Translations under genes and position numbers: made by a program | Shown here: in pieces, positions 11,234 to 23,953 of the stretch | How positions within the stretch are numbered: position 1 is the stretch's first letter | Layout of the letters: each line of letters starts with the position of its first letter | NCBI GenBank assembly: GCA_028687335.1 | Contig: JAQUAI010000004.1 | Location: 62,001-126,000 of the forward strand | Direction: 5' to 3' | DNA length: 64,000 nucleotides | From: Gallionella sp. | Lineage (GTDB): Bacteria > Pseudomonadota > Gammaproteobacteria > Burkholderiales > Gallionellaceae | Notes under the pieces: model-generated | What the model was told of the DNA's origin: nothing | Seen by the model: the letters and a program-made list of their open reading frames with translations, nothing else | Database searches by the model: none

Positions 11234-13921
11234 ATGAATACCGCCGAACACGTAAAAGATTTTGCCGTATTGCTGTCCGAAACACTGGCATGTAGCCGCT
11301 ATGTACAACGCATGCTGAACTCCGACCCCGATTTGCAAAATTGGTTGCAGCAGCACTGCGATACCCCTTGTTCAAGTGTGGAGATGCAAACCTTGCTCGA
11401 CGGTGCCGACGACGAAGCTCAACTCGGCCCTGCGGTGCGAAAACTACGCAAACGGGTGATGTGCAAACTAATTCTGCGCGACATCAATGGCTTGGCTGAT
11501 CTTGCCGAAGTCATGCGCACCATGACAATGCTGGCTGAAATATGCGTGCGTCAAGCGCAAAATTGCCTGATGCAATCGCTATGCGCGCAATTTGGCAAGC
11601 CGATAGGCGCGGAAAGCAAAACACCTCAGGAGCTGCTCGTCATCGGCATGGGCAAGCTAGGCGGCGGCGAATTAAACGTCTCGTCCGACATCGACCTCAT
11701 TTTCGTCTACGCCGAAGACGGCGAAACCGACGGACCGCGCCAACTGAGCAACCATGAATTTTTTTCCCGCCTCGGGCGACGCCTAATCAATCTCATCAAC
11801 GAACTTACCGCCGATGGCTATGTATTCCGTGTCGATATGCGTTTGCGTCCTTACGGCGACAGCGGCCCGCTGGTAATGAGCTTTGCCGCATTGGAAGAAT
11901 ACTTAGTCAGTCAGGGGCGCGAATGGGAACGCTATGCATGGATTAAAGCGCGCGTAATCGCGCCGGAAAGCAGTGTGCGTATCGCCGAACTGAACGCGCT
12001 GTCGCAACCGTTCGTGTTCCGCAAATACCTAGATTTTGGTGCCATCGATTCAATGCGCAAACTACACGCGCAAATCCGTCAGGAAGTACAGCGGCGTGAC
12101 CGCATCAACAACATCAAACTCGGCCCGGGTGGCATCCGCGAGATCGAATTCACCGCGCAAGTATTTCAATTAATAAGAGGAGGACGCGACTCTAGGCTGC
12201 GCATTCGCCCAACCCAGCACGTGTTACGCGTGTTAACAGAGAACCGCCAACTTGATGCAGCTATCGCCGCTGATCTCGATCAAGCTTATATTTTTCTGCG
12301 CAATCTGGAGCACCGTTTGCAATATCTGGAAGACCAACAAACACAAGACTTGCCAGAAAATCCAGACGACCAACTCATCATTGCGCGCGGAATGGGTTTC
12401 CCCGATTTTGCTACATTCATGTCCACGCTGGACGTTTATCGAGCAAAAGTCAGCGAACAGTTTGAACAAATATTCGGCCTACCCGAACAGGCCAAACAAA
12501 CCGACGACATCTCGCCGGATGGTCTATCCACCGACGAACTGGCGGAAAAGTTAGCACGCATCGGCTATCGTGCCGCCACGCACACCGCCGAACAACTACA
12601 ACAACTTCGTAGCGGCAACCGTTACCGACAATTGCCAGACAGCAGCCGCCAGCGATTGGACAAGTTGATTCCCCAATTCATCACACTCGCCGCCCGCCAA
12701 AACGACCCGGATTCCGTACTGCAACGATTGCTGTCTCTACTAGAGAGCATTAGCCGCCGTGCCTCCTATATCGCATTCCTCACCGAATACCCCGATGCGG
12801 CAGAGCGCCTAGTCAAAATCATGGCGGCCAGCAGCTGGGCGAGCAATTTCCTCACCCAACACCCCTCATTGCTGGACGAGTTACTAAGCGCACGTGAAAT
12901 CTATCAAGCCCCTGACTGGACAGCGCTGGAAAATGGCATTCAACATCGCTTACAAGACTGTGGGAACGATGCGGAACGGCAATTGGAAGTGCTACATCAA
13001 ACCCAACAAGAACAAACCTTCCACTTACTGGCAATGGATTTACAAGGTTTACTTCCCGTGGAAAATCTCAGTGACCATCTGAGCGATTTGGCTGACTTAA
13101 TTTTGCGCCACGTACTTCGCATCAGTTGGCTGACAGTTCGCAAAAAACATCGTGAAACACCGAATTTTGCCATCATTTCCTACGGCAAACTCGGCGGCAG
13201 AGAACTGGGCTACGCCTCCGATTTGGACATGATTTTCCTGTACGACGACGACCATCCAGACGCACAGGAAGTGTATTCACGCCTAGCTCAGCGCATCAAT
13301 GCACTACTGGGCACCCATACCGCCAGCGGAAGATTGTACGAGACCGATTTGCGCCTGCGCCCCAACGGTGCCAGCGGCTTGCTGGTCAGCTCGATTGCCG
13401 CCTTCGATGATTATCAAAGACAGCAGGCTTGGGTCTGGGAGCATCAAGCATTGACCCGCGCGCGCTTCTCAGCAGGTGATCAATCCGTCGGCGACAAATT
13501 TAACGCGATACGCGAGTCGGTGCTGCGGCAACCGCGCGATCAAGCGGTACTACAGCGCGAGATCATTTCCATGCGCCAAAAAATGCGAGATGGACATCCC
13601 AATGCTAGCGAACTACTCGACATCAAACATGATCGCGGCGGCATGGTCGATATCGAGTTCATGGTGCAATACTTGGTACTAGCGTATGCCCACCGATTCC
13701 CGCAACTGACGGCCAACATCGGCAATCTCGCCCTGTTAAAGTTGGCTGCCGAATTACAACTCATCCCCGATGTGCTAGCCGAAAAAACTCGCGCGCTGTA
13801 TCGGGAATTGCGCCGCATTCAACACCGCCTACGCTTGAACAGCGACGGCCCATGCCGCATCAACCCGAACGAGATCAATACGGCTGCTTGCAAACAGCTA
13901 TGGGAAATATTGCTACCTTAA
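11234..13921 (+). CDS. glnE: Bifunctional glutamine synthetase adenylyltransferase/deadenylase
   Basis: Duplicated nucleotidyltransferase motifs GMGKLGGGELNVSSDIDLIFVY and SYGKLGGRELGYASDLDMIFLYDDD. Confidence 0.96.
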   Translation: MNTAEHVKDFAVLLSETLACSRYVQRMLNSDPDLQNWLQQHCDTPCSSVEMQTLLDGADDEAQLGPAVRKLRKRVMCKLILRDINGLADLAEVMRTMTMLAEICVRQAQNCLMQSLCAQFGKPIGAESKTPQELLVIGMGKLGGGELNVSSDIDLIFVYAEDGETDGPRQLSNHEFFSRLGRRLINLINELTADGYVFRVDMRLRPYGDSGPLVMSFAALEEYLVSQGREWERYAWIKARVIAPESSVRIAELNALSQPFVFRKYLDFGAIDSMRKLHAQIRQEVQRRDRINNIKLGPGGIREIEFTAQVFQLIRGGRDSRLRIRPTQHVLRVLTENRQLDAAIAADLDQAYIFLRNLEHRLQYLEDQQTQDLPENPDDQLIIARGMGFPDFATFMSTLDVYRAKVSEQFEQIFGLPEQAKQTDDISPDGLSTDELAEKLARIGYRAATHTAEQLQQLRSGNRYRQLPDSSRQRLDKLIPQFITLAARQNDPDSVLQRLLSLLESISRRASYIAFLTEYPDAAERLVKIMAASSWASNFLTQHPSLLDELLSAREIYQAPDWTALENGIQHRLQDCGNDAERQLEVLHQTQQEQTFHLLAMDLQGLLPVENLSDHLSDLADLILRHVLRISWLTVRKKHRETPNFAIISYGKLGGRELGYASDLDMIFLYDDDHPDAQEVYSRLAQRINALLGTHTASGRLYETDLRLRPNGASGLLVSSIAAFDDYQRQQAWVWEHQALTRARFSAGDQSVGDKFNAIRESVLRQPRDQAVLQREIISMRQKMRDGHPNASELLDIKHDRGGMVDIEFMVQYLVLAYAHRFPQLTANIGNLALLKLAAELQLIPDVLAEKTRALYRELRRIQHRLRLNSDGPCRINPNEINTAACKQLWEILLP

Positions 13922-14186
13922 GGCTTGCCGGAGACCAACAGATTTATCAGGACACTGCGCAGTTTCTCCTCCCGCCTGCCCATGTGCAGCGCGGCGAGTT
14001 CAAGTAACGCCGCCATGCGGGCCTTATCTATCAAGGCACCGCTAGCGATTGAAAAAGATACCAGCCATACCCTGACTCGGGACCATGCAATCCCCCGATA
14101 AACGCCACTACCGAGCTTCATAAATGTCCGCGAAAAAGCTAGAATGGCGGACGTAAACAAATTCACAACAATAAGGAACTCTCAAC

Positions 14187-15107
14187 ATGTCGATGTCTGA
14201 TCGCGACGGATTCATCTGGTATGACGGCAAACTCGTGCCTTGGCGCGATGCTACCACCCACGTACTGACCCACACCCTGCACTACGGCATGGGCGTATTT
14301 GAAGGCGTACGCGCCTATAAGGCCGCTAACGGCACGGCCATTTTCCGTTTGCGCGAGCACACCGAACGCCTGTTCAACTCGGCTTACATCTTCAAAATGC
14401 AAATGCCGTTTGACCAAGAAACGCTGATGGAAGCGCACCGTGAAGTCGTGCGCACCAACAAGCTGGAATCCTGCTACATCCGCCCCATTGTGTTTTACGG
14501 CTCGGAAGCGATGGGCATTGCGGCTACCGCCATCTCGGTACACGTGGCTGTCGCCGCATGGCCGTGGGGTGCGTATCTGGGCGAAGAAGGCATGGCCAAG
14601 GGTATCCGCGTCAAAACATCCAGCTTCACCCGTCATCACGTGAACATCAACATGTGCCGCTCCAAATCGGTCGGCACCTACACCAACTCCATCCTGGCGC
14701 ATCAGGAAGTGGCCCACGACGGCTACGACGAAGCACTGCTGCTGGACGTGGACGGTTATGTCGCCGAAGGCGCAGGCGAAAACATCTTCATCGTGAAGAA
14801 AGGCAAGCTATACACACCGGATCTGACTTCCTGCTTAGAAGGTATCACGCGCGATTCGATTCTGACTTTGGCAAAAGAACAGGGCTTGGAAGTGATCGAA
14901 AAACGCATTACCCGCGACGAAGTGTATTGCGCCGACGAAGCCTTCTTCACCGGCACAGCCGCTGAAGTCACACCGATCCGCGAACTCGATACGCGCGTCA
15001 TCGGTAGCGGCACGCGCGGTCCGATCACCACCCAGTTGCAAAAATCCTTCTTTGATTGTGTTTCGGGCAAACATCCGCAACACACCGACTGGCTGGACTA
15101 CGTATAA
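14187..15107 (+). CDS. ilvE: Branched-chain amino acid aminotransferase
   Basis: MSDRDGFIWYDGKLVPWRDATTHVLTHTLHYGMGVFEGVRAY... class IV PLP aminotransferase. Confidence 0.96.
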   Translation: MSMSDRDGFIWYDGKLVPWRDATTHVLTHTLHYGMGVFEGVRAYKAANGTAIFRLREHTERLFNSAYIFKMQMPFDQETLMEAHREVVRTNKLESCYIRPIVFYGSEAMGIAATAISVHVAVAAWPWGAYLGEEGMAKGIRVKTSSFTRHHVNINMCRSKSVGTYTNSILAHQEVAHDGYDEALLLDVDGYVAEGAGENIFIVKKGKLYTPDLTSCLEGITRDSILTLAKEQGLEVIEKRITRDEVYCADEAFFTGTAAEVTPIRELDTRVIGSGTRGPITTQLQKSFFDCVSGKHPQHTDWLDYV

Positions 15108-15118
15108 AAGGAGCCGCG

Positions 15119-15319
15119 ATGAGCAGCAACGACATCACCCAGCGTTACATCGAGGTCACCGCGCACGATCTGCCGCTGACCTGCCCGATGCCGAATATGA
15201 GTGTATGGAATGCACACCCCAGGGTGAGCATTTCGCTCAAAAATGGCGGCGAGTCGCGTTGCCCCTATTGCGGCACCCTGTACAAGTTCAAGGGCGAGTT
15301 GCCCAAAGGACATCATTGA
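15119..15319 (+). CDS. Small zinc-finger domain protein
   Basis: 66 aa, CPYCGTLYKF; directly downstream of ilvE with SD-like aaggagccgcg. Confidence 0.85.
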   Translation: MSSNDITQRYIEVTAHDLPLTCPMPNMSVWNAHPRVSISLKNGGESRCPYCGTLYKFKGELPKGHH

Positions 15320-15398
15320 AATTCACCAGACGGGGAGTGCGTCGCACTGCCTGTCACTGGGTGTGCTCTGAGCATTTCCCACCTAGCAATTTTCATTC

Positions 15399-16409
15399 AT
15401 GAAAAAAATTCTCGTCATCGCGCCCAGTTGGGTAGGCGACTGCATGTTGATGCAGCCCATGTTGCACCGTTTGCTGATGCAGCATCGCTACGCCCGCATT
15501 GATGTTCTCGCTCCGCCATGGACCGAAAAACTGCTGCGTCAAATTCCCGAAGTCAATGATGTCATCATCAATCCTTTCCCGCACGGAGCCTTGCAACTCA
15601 GTGCCCGTCGCCAATTAGGACAAAGCTTGCGCGCGGAGCAATACGACCAAGCCATCGTATTGCCCAACTCGTGGAAATCGGCATTGGTTCCTTACTTTGC
15701 GGACATTCCTTTGCGTACTGGATTTATTGGTGAATTGCGTTACGGCCTGCTCAATGACGCTCGCAAGCTGGATAAAAAGAAACTGCCGTTAATGGTGGAA
15801 CGCTTTGTCCAACTCGCCGAGCCGAGTGGCAGCGATGTCGCCCGCCCCGTGCCGCACCCACACCTCAACATCACCTCAGAGCAACGCCAACAGGTACTGG
15901 AAAAATTTGGCTTAACACTGGCCGCGCCCGTCGCCGTATTTTGCCCCGGTGCCGAGTACGGACCAGCCAAACGCTGGCCGGTGCAATACTTCGCTGAACT
16001 AGCACAAACCCTGCGCGACCAAGGCTATGCCGTTTGGTTGATCGGCTCCCCCAAAGATAAAGAAGTCGCCGACAACATCGTCGCGCTGGGTAATCCGCAA
16101 GCCGGTAATTTATGCGGACGCACCGATCTGGCAGAGGCTATCGCCCTACTTTCCTGTGCCGATTTAGTGATCAGCAACGACTCCGGCCTAATGCACATCG
16201 CTGCCGCGCTGGATCGTCCCATGTTGGCCATCTTCGGCTCCAGCAGCCCGCGCTTCACCCCACCACTGTCGGAAAAAGCACAAGTACTTCAACTCGACCT
16301 GCCGTGCAGCCCGTGTTTCAAACGCGAATGCCCGAAAGGACACTTCAACTGCATGATGCAACTGACACCCGAGCAAGTCATCAAACGCCTCCCCGCTGCC
16401 GAGCGTTAA
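15399..16409 (+). CDS. waaF: Lipopolysaccharide heptosyltransferase II
   Basis: MKKILVIAPSWVGDCMLMQPMLHRL..., FCPGAEYGPAKRWP, GSSSPRFTPPLS. Confidence 0.95.
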   Translation: MKKILVIAPSWVGDCMLMQPMLHRLLMQHRYARIDVLAPPWTEKLLRQIPEVNDVIINPFPHGALQLSARRQLGQSLRAEQYDQAIVLPNSWKSALVPYFADIPLRTGFIGELRYGLLNDARKLDKKKLPLMVERFVQLAEPSGSDVARPVPHPHLNITSEQRQQVLEKFGLTLAAPVAVFCPGAEYGPAKRWPVQYFAELAQTLRDQGYAVWLIGSPKDKEVADNIVALGNPQAGNLCGRTDLAEAIALLSCADLVISNDSGLMHIAAALDRPMLAIFGSSSPRFTPPLSEKAQVLQLDLPCSPCFKRECPKGHFNCMMQLTPEQVIKRLPAAER

Positions 16410-16525
16410 ACGATGCACGCAATACCCAAAGAAAGACTCAATACCTACAACACGCACAGCATTATTGGCAGCTCACTGAGCAATGACATGCAAACCTCCA
16501 AGCGGTTAAACAGATAACAACCACG

Positions 16526-16708
16526 AGAAATTAGAGAACCGTGGTCTGTCCCCGGGGGTGCGAAAGAATTACAACCGCTGCTGCGCTGAATGATATGAGC
16601 AAGCGCCTTGGGTAAGACAATATGGGCACGACTGAATAAGCGAAACACCAAGCGTCTTAAGCCGATAGCGACCTAACAGAAATCAAAAACCGTGGACTGT
16701 CCCTGAGG
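16526..16708. repeat. Pair of ~30-bp direct repeats (16526-16558 and 16678-16708)
   Basis: agaaattagagaACCGTGGtCTGTCCCcggggg versus agaaatcaaaaACCGTGGaCTGTCCCtgagg, about 150 bp apart. Confidence 0.7.
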
Positions 16709-18331
16709 TTTCCCAGGTTCGCATGCCGCATCCTCGAAGAAACAGTAGCGACTCTTACCAGCAAGTTTGGCTCGATACATAGCTTGGTCGGCTTGCAGCA
16801 ACAATCGCTCGGAGGTGATCTCTTGCATCTGCGGATAGAAGGTGACACCCAGACTTGCGGATACTTTCAGATTGCAGGCCGTACATGCCACTTGTTCAGT
16901 CGCCGCATCCAGCAAGCGAGTCAGCATCGGAACGCAAGCTTCGTTTTCGGGTAGGTCGATCAAAACCGCGACGAATTCATCCCCTCCTATGCGCGCCAGT
17001 GTATCGCCCTCGCGCAATGTGTGTTTCATACGCTTAGATACCGCAATCAGTAGTTGGTCGCCTGCATCGTGACCGCAGTTATCGTTGACCGCCTTGAAGC
17101 CGTCCAGATCAAGATATACGAGTGCCAATTTGTTGCCGCGCCGAGAGGTTTGCGCCATTGCTTGTTGCAAGCGGTCAGTGAGCAATGACCTGTTTGGCAG
17201 ATCGGTCAAAATGTCGTAGCGCGCGATATGATTGAGCTCCTCCTCTCGCTCCTTGGTGGCAGTGATATCGTACTGGATACCCTCCCACAGGATGTCGCCA
17301 TTGGAGAGCAGGGTCGGCGTGGATTCGATGTGTAGCCAACGCACTCGCATACCAGTACGCAAACGTCCTTCCCAATGGAACGGTATCACGTTCTTCCGCA
17401 CCAACTCATTCTGTTTGACGAACATCTCGATCTCGTCGGGATGTAGGCGTGAGATCGCCACGTTCACATCCCGATAAACTTCTTCCGCTTGCACCTCCAG
17501 CAGTTCACACCAGCGGGGACTGACGAAATCGAAGCGCATCCCTCCGTCTGCGAGCATGCGCAATTTGTAGACACCTGCCGGGATGCGATTGATGAGACTG
17601 TCGAGTTCATTCATCGCTTGGCTGACACGCCCTTCCAGCTTACCCTGCGCATCGGTCAAACTCTCTGCCATCTTATTGAAGGCAATGGCGGTTTCCGCCA
17701 GTTCCGGCACCTTGCTCACGGTGGCGCGGCTTTGTAGATCACCCTCGCCAAATCGATGTGCTGTTGCAGCCAAATCTTCGAGCGGCCTCAACCCCCTGCG
17801 CAGTGTGATTCTCAACAAAGTAACAAAGAATATGAGCGATGCAACCCAAGTGATTAGCGCAGTCCATATCTGCTTCCAGATGTCTGAAACCAGAAATAGG
17901 GACGATGGCTCGGCAACCAGTGAACCGTAATTCACCCCCCCAGCGACAACGGGAAACGCTTGCGACCCGAAACGGAAGTCGAGCCAGCTCACGAACCAGT
18001 CGGGCGGGGATTCAGCTACTGAGTTTGCGGCCACCTTTCCTTCTGCAAGGATATTCATCCCAGACTGATCCAACAGGCGCAGGCTACGGAACTGCCCGTG
18101 GCGCATGATATTGTCCAGCGTCTCCTGCGCAGTTGCGAGGTCACCGACAATCAGTGCACTCTTCAACATAGGTATAGCGCTTGATGCAGTGGCTCGCGTA
18201 TCACTGGCAGTATGTTCGTTGGCAGTGCGTATCTCACTCGCAATAACGGTGATTTCGTGGACGGTAAATACTGGAAGCATGGCGATTATCATCACCAGAA
18301 ATAGTTGATTTTGAAGGCTACCCTTTATCAT
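16673..18331 (-). CDS. Membrane diguanylate cyclase: periplasmic sensor, HAMP, PAS, GGDEF
   Basis: Two TM helices, HAMP-like LRPLEDLAATAHRFGEGDLQSRA, LARIGGDEFVAVL with upstream REGD (RxxD I-site). Confidence 0.92.
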   Translation of the reverse strand: MIKGSLQNQLFLVMIIAMLPVFTVHEITVIASEIRTANEHTASDTRATASSAIPMLKSALIVGDLATAQETLDNIMRHGQFRSLRLLDQSGMNILAEGKVAANSVAESPPDWFVSWLDFRFGSQAFPVVAGGVNYGSLVAEPSSLFLVSDIWKQIWTALITWVASLIFFVTLLRITLRRGLRPLEDLAATAHRFGEGDLQSRATVSKVPELAETAIAFNKMAESLTDAQGKLEGRVSQAMNELDSLINRIPAGVYKLRMLADGGMRFDFVSPRWCELLEVQAEEVYRDVNVAISRLHPDEIEMFVKQNELVRKNVIPFHWEGRLRTGMRVRWLHIESTPTLLSNGDILWEGIQYDITATKEREEELNHIARYDILTDLPNRSLLTDRLQQAMAQTSRRGNKLALVYLDLDGFKAVNDNCGHDAGDQLLIAVSKRMKHTLREGDTLARIGGDEFVAVLIDLPENEACVPMLTRLLDAATEQVACTACNLKVSASLGVTFYPQMQEITSERLLLQADQAMYRAKLAGKSRYCFFEDAACEPGKPQGQSTVFDFC

Positions 18332-19302
18332 TTCCCCATGCCTCGGTAGAGGCGACGCACATTGTCGTAGTCACGCTCGCCCGCAGGTTCAAAACCTTGG
18401 CATTTCCCTTCTTTCCACAACGAAACTGCTTCAGGATCTGCCCCCATTGCTAACAATGCCTGTCGCAATGCCGCCGCCATTTCGGCTGACACGCGAGGAT
18501 GAATCAAAATGGGCAACTCATGAAAGGGTTCAGACTGGTAGATGACTCGATATCGCAACGTCTTGCTCGTAGCATACGTTTCCAAGAAACGTGAGTTGAC
18601 CGCCGCCGCAGTCACCTGTTTAGCCTTGAGTTGTGCAAGAACACCATCCTGATTCCCCGCAAAGAGTGGAGTAACTTCGATGCCCGCCTTTTTGAGTGCT
18701 CCCACGGGAACCGCATAAGCCACGAAAGCATCCTCGGATGGGAATGCCACCGTTTGGCCTTGCAAGTCACTCAACGATCTAATCTGACTTTCATCCCTCA
18801 CAACTAGCATGCCATAAATGGGCTTCCCCTCCCAGCGCACCAGCACTCTGTACTTGCCATCGAACTCTTTTTGGAAGCTATGGTTGGTAAACACGAGATC
18901 AAACTCTTCCCGACCCATCATTGCATCTGTCAGTTCTACGGTAGCCCCCATCTTCAACTGCATGGGGATGCCGGTTTTCTGGGTGAGATAACGCAGTATC
19001 GGGTTCCATCTCTCGGCAGTCTGGATTGCGCTTTGTTGATTTAGTACACCAAAAATCAGTGTTGACGAAGACTTATTGTCCAGCGATTCGGCCAAGACGG
19101 CCATCGACATCATGCACGCCAATATCATCACAAAAATGGACTTAAAAAATGATTTTTCCCGCACTCTAGAACGAGTGATACGCTCATGCCCATAATCGTC
19201 CGTTTCCATGAATATTATGGGTGGTGATATGTCTTCGTTGATGGGATACATGTTCATTTCAAAATCAAAGGCTGCACGATCCAAGCCCAGTTGATAATAC
19301 AC
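18328..19302 (-). CDS. PhnD-like phosphate/phosphite/phosphonate-type periplasmic binding protein
   Basis: LIFGVLNQQSAIQTAERWNPILRYLTQKTGIPMQLK... DLVFTNHSFQ... LQGQTVAFPSEDAFVAYAVP; true start uncertain (N-terminal extension before the signal peptide); overlaps the downstream GGDEF gene. Confidence 0.85.
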   Translation of the reverse strand: MYYQLGLDRAAFDFEMNMYPINEDISPPIIFMETDDYGHERITRSRVREKSFFKSIFVMILACMMSMAVLAESLDNKSSSTLIFGVLNQQSAIQTAERWNPILRYLTQKTGIPMQLKMGATVELTDAMMGREEFDLVFTNHSFQKEFDGKYRVLVRWEGKPIYGMLVVRDESQIRSLSDLQGQTVAFPSEDAFVAYAVPVGALKKAGIEVTPLFAGNQDGVLAQLKAKQVTAAAVNSRFLETYATSKTLRYRVIYQSEPFHELPILIHPRVSAEMAAALRQALLAMGADPEAVSLWKEGKCQGFEPAGERDYDNVRRLYRGMGK

Positions 19303-19360
19303 ACATATGCAGCAATGGAATAGCGCGATTCGGGAGCCCGCAATTCAGCACACCCGACTC

Positions 19361-19495
19361 TCATGATGCAATCAATTTTCCCTTCGGAAAATTAGTCTGA
19401 TACCGCCGCGTATCCCGCGTCAGTAATTGACACCACAGCAGCGCTACATGTGCGTCGATGAAAAAGTCGGCCAGCACGTTGTTGGCTTTGCCGCC
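19361..19495 (-). pseudogene. C-terminal relic of a VapC-like PIN-domain toxin
   Basis: Reverse strand reads *-GGKANNVLADFFIDAHVALLWCQLLTRDTRRYQTNFPKGKLIAS-*, matching the familiar VapC C-terminus (LxDFFIGAHA..LLTRDxxRYRTYFP); in-frame stop upstream, no N-terminal half. Confidence 0.8.
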
Positions 19496-19537
19496 CTAAT
19501 GACAGGAAAATACCGCGCTGAAATAGCCGAATGTGTT

Positions 19538-21313
19538 TTAAGAAGCATCACTATACAAAGCAAAACGGTTCTTGCCCGCCTGCTTGGCGCGGTACATTGC
19601 CTCGTCGGCACGGATGAGCAGTTTCTCGACGCCGGTCGCGTCCTGCGGGTAGCGACTAACGCCGATACTCGCGGTCACATTTGCACTGTATTCGCCCAAA
19701 ACACAGGGCTGGGCAACGGCATCGACGATTTTATTCAGCAGACGTTCCAGTGCATTTGTTTCGGCAATGCCACGCAACAAGATAGTGAATTCGTCCCCGC
19801 CCAAACGCGCCACGCTATCGGCCTCACGCACGCAAGAACGCAGACGCTGGGCGATGATTTGCAGCAAGCGGTCGCCCGCTGCATGACCGTGTACGTCATT
19901 GACTTCTTTGAAGCCGTCCAGATCGATAAACAACAGAGAAAACTCGTTTTGTTCGCGTTTTGCCTGACTGATGGTTAATTGCAAGCGGTCTTGAAATAAC
20001 ACCCGATTGGGTAAGCCGGTGAGCATGTCGTGATAAGCCAGATATTCAATCTCGCGTTCCAGCTCTTTTTTCTCCGTGATGTCCTGTTGGATCGTCAGAA
20101 AGTGAGTCAACTCGCCCGCGTCGTCATACAGCGGCGTAATGGTTTGCATCACCGTATAGGTATGGCCGTCTTTGCGCCGATTCAGCACTTCGTTTCGCCA
20201 CGGCTTTCCTTGCGATAAGGTCTCCCACATTTCGCGCCAAAACTCTGGGGCGTGCTCGCCAGAACTGAACATGCGCGGATTGCAATTCAGAATATCGGCA
20301 CTGGAATAACCGCTAAACAGATTGAGTGCCTGATTAAACCAAACGATAGTGCCGTCGCGCTCGGTAATAAACATGGCATTGTTGGCTGCATTCATTGCAG
20401 CACTCAGCAGACGCGACTGTTGCTGTTCTTGGCAAGCTAGCAGCCCCACGGCCAAACGGTCGGCAAATGCCTGAAAGCGTTTAATCGCAGCTTCGCCGAA
20501 GGCATTACTGCGCGTCGAATACAACATCAACGTGCCAATCACATCACCGCGCGTCACCATCGGCAAGGCCAATACACTGGCTATCCCAAAACGCTTTGCC
20601 TGCTCGCGCCAAGGCGCGAAATCAGCTTCATCAACCAATAGTAATTGCGGCTGATGCGACTTAATCGCCTTTCCCGTTGCGCCACTTCCTTTTGGACTAT
20701 CGTCCCAACGCACATCGAGCCCGTCCAGATACTCGGCCTCGCCAGCACTCGCCAACACAGCAACCTCGCCATCTGGCCGTTTACTGCCGATCCAGACCAG
20801 TTTGAGTTCAAACAACTCAAACATGCGCGCACAAACACGCAGCACCAACGGAGCAACCTCCATGCCGCGCAAAATCAATTGGTCAATTTCGCTTAACAGG
20901 TAATCGCTGACGATCTGCTCTTTCTGTTCCGCACGCATTTGCACATTGACCAGCTCGCGCCGGACAGCGGGCAGAATACGCGCCACATGCTTGGCGGTGA
21001 TGAAGTCCTGCGCACCCGCGCGCATCGCATCAACAATGTTTTCATGGAAACCATCGGCTGCGTAAGCTAAGACCGGAATATCCAGCATGCGCTGGCGCAA
21101 CACAGCAACAACACGCTCCAGCAGCGTTACATCACTGGCCTGTACCGCAACCACCAGAATTTGAGTTGAGTTACTCGCGCCCTCTATCACCTCGTCCGCA
21201 TCGGCAACAGACAGGCTGTGCGGCGCAAAGCCATCGGCGAGCAAAGGCTGCGACAGTCGCTCTACATCTGCCTGCGAGACACCGACGAACAGCAGTTGCA
21301 GAGGAAGACTCAT
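19538..21313 (-). CDS. Diguanylate cyclase with N-terminal receiver-like, GAF, PAS and GGDEF domains
   Basis: VARLGGDEFTILL preceded by READ (RxxD); PAS NAMFITERDGTIVWFNQALNLFSGYS; GAF-like middle. Confidence 0.9.
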   Translation of the reverse strand: MSLPLQLLFVGVSQADVERLSQPLLADGFAPHSLSVADADEVIEGASNSTQILVVAVQASDVTLLERVVAVLRQRMLDIPVLAYAADGFHENIVDAMRAGAQDFITAKHVARILPAVRRELVNVQMRAEQKEQIVSDYLLSEIDQLILRGMEVAPLVLRVCARMFELFELKLVWIGSKRPDGEVAVLASAGEAEYLDGLDVRWDDSPKGSGATGKAIKSHQPQLLLVDEADFAPWREQAKRFGIASVLALPMVTRGDVIGTLMLYSTRSNAFGEAAIKRFQAFADRLAVGLLACQEQQQSRLLSAAMNAANNAMFITERDGTIVWFNQALNLFSGYSSADILNCNPRMFSSGEHAPEFWREMWETLSQGKPWRNEVLNRRKDGHTYTVMQTITPLYDDAGELTHFLTIQQDITEKKELEREIEYLAYHDMLTGLPNRVLFQDRLQLTISQAKREQNEFSLLFIDLDGFKEVNDVHGHAAGDRLLQIIAQRLRSCVREADSVARLGGDEFTILLRGIAETNALERLLNKIVDAVAQPCVLGEYSANVTASIGVSRYPQDATGVEKLLIRADEAMYRAKQAGKNRFALYSDAS

Positions 21314-21337
21314 ATCAACAATTCATCCCAGAGAAAA

Positions 21338-23953
<2,616 letters not shown>

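Noticed and set aside
13918-14166. 82-aa minus-strand ORF between glnE and ilvE
   Set aside because: No recognised motif and it overlaps the ilvE upstream region; too weak to call a gene.
16445-16651. 68-aa minus-strand ORF downstream of waaF
   Set aside because: Composed of repeat and non-coding-looking sequence; no domain similarity recognised.
19427-19978. 183-aa plus-strand ORF
   Set aside because: Antisense to the 3' end of the GGDEF gene and to the VapC relic; no recognisable domain.
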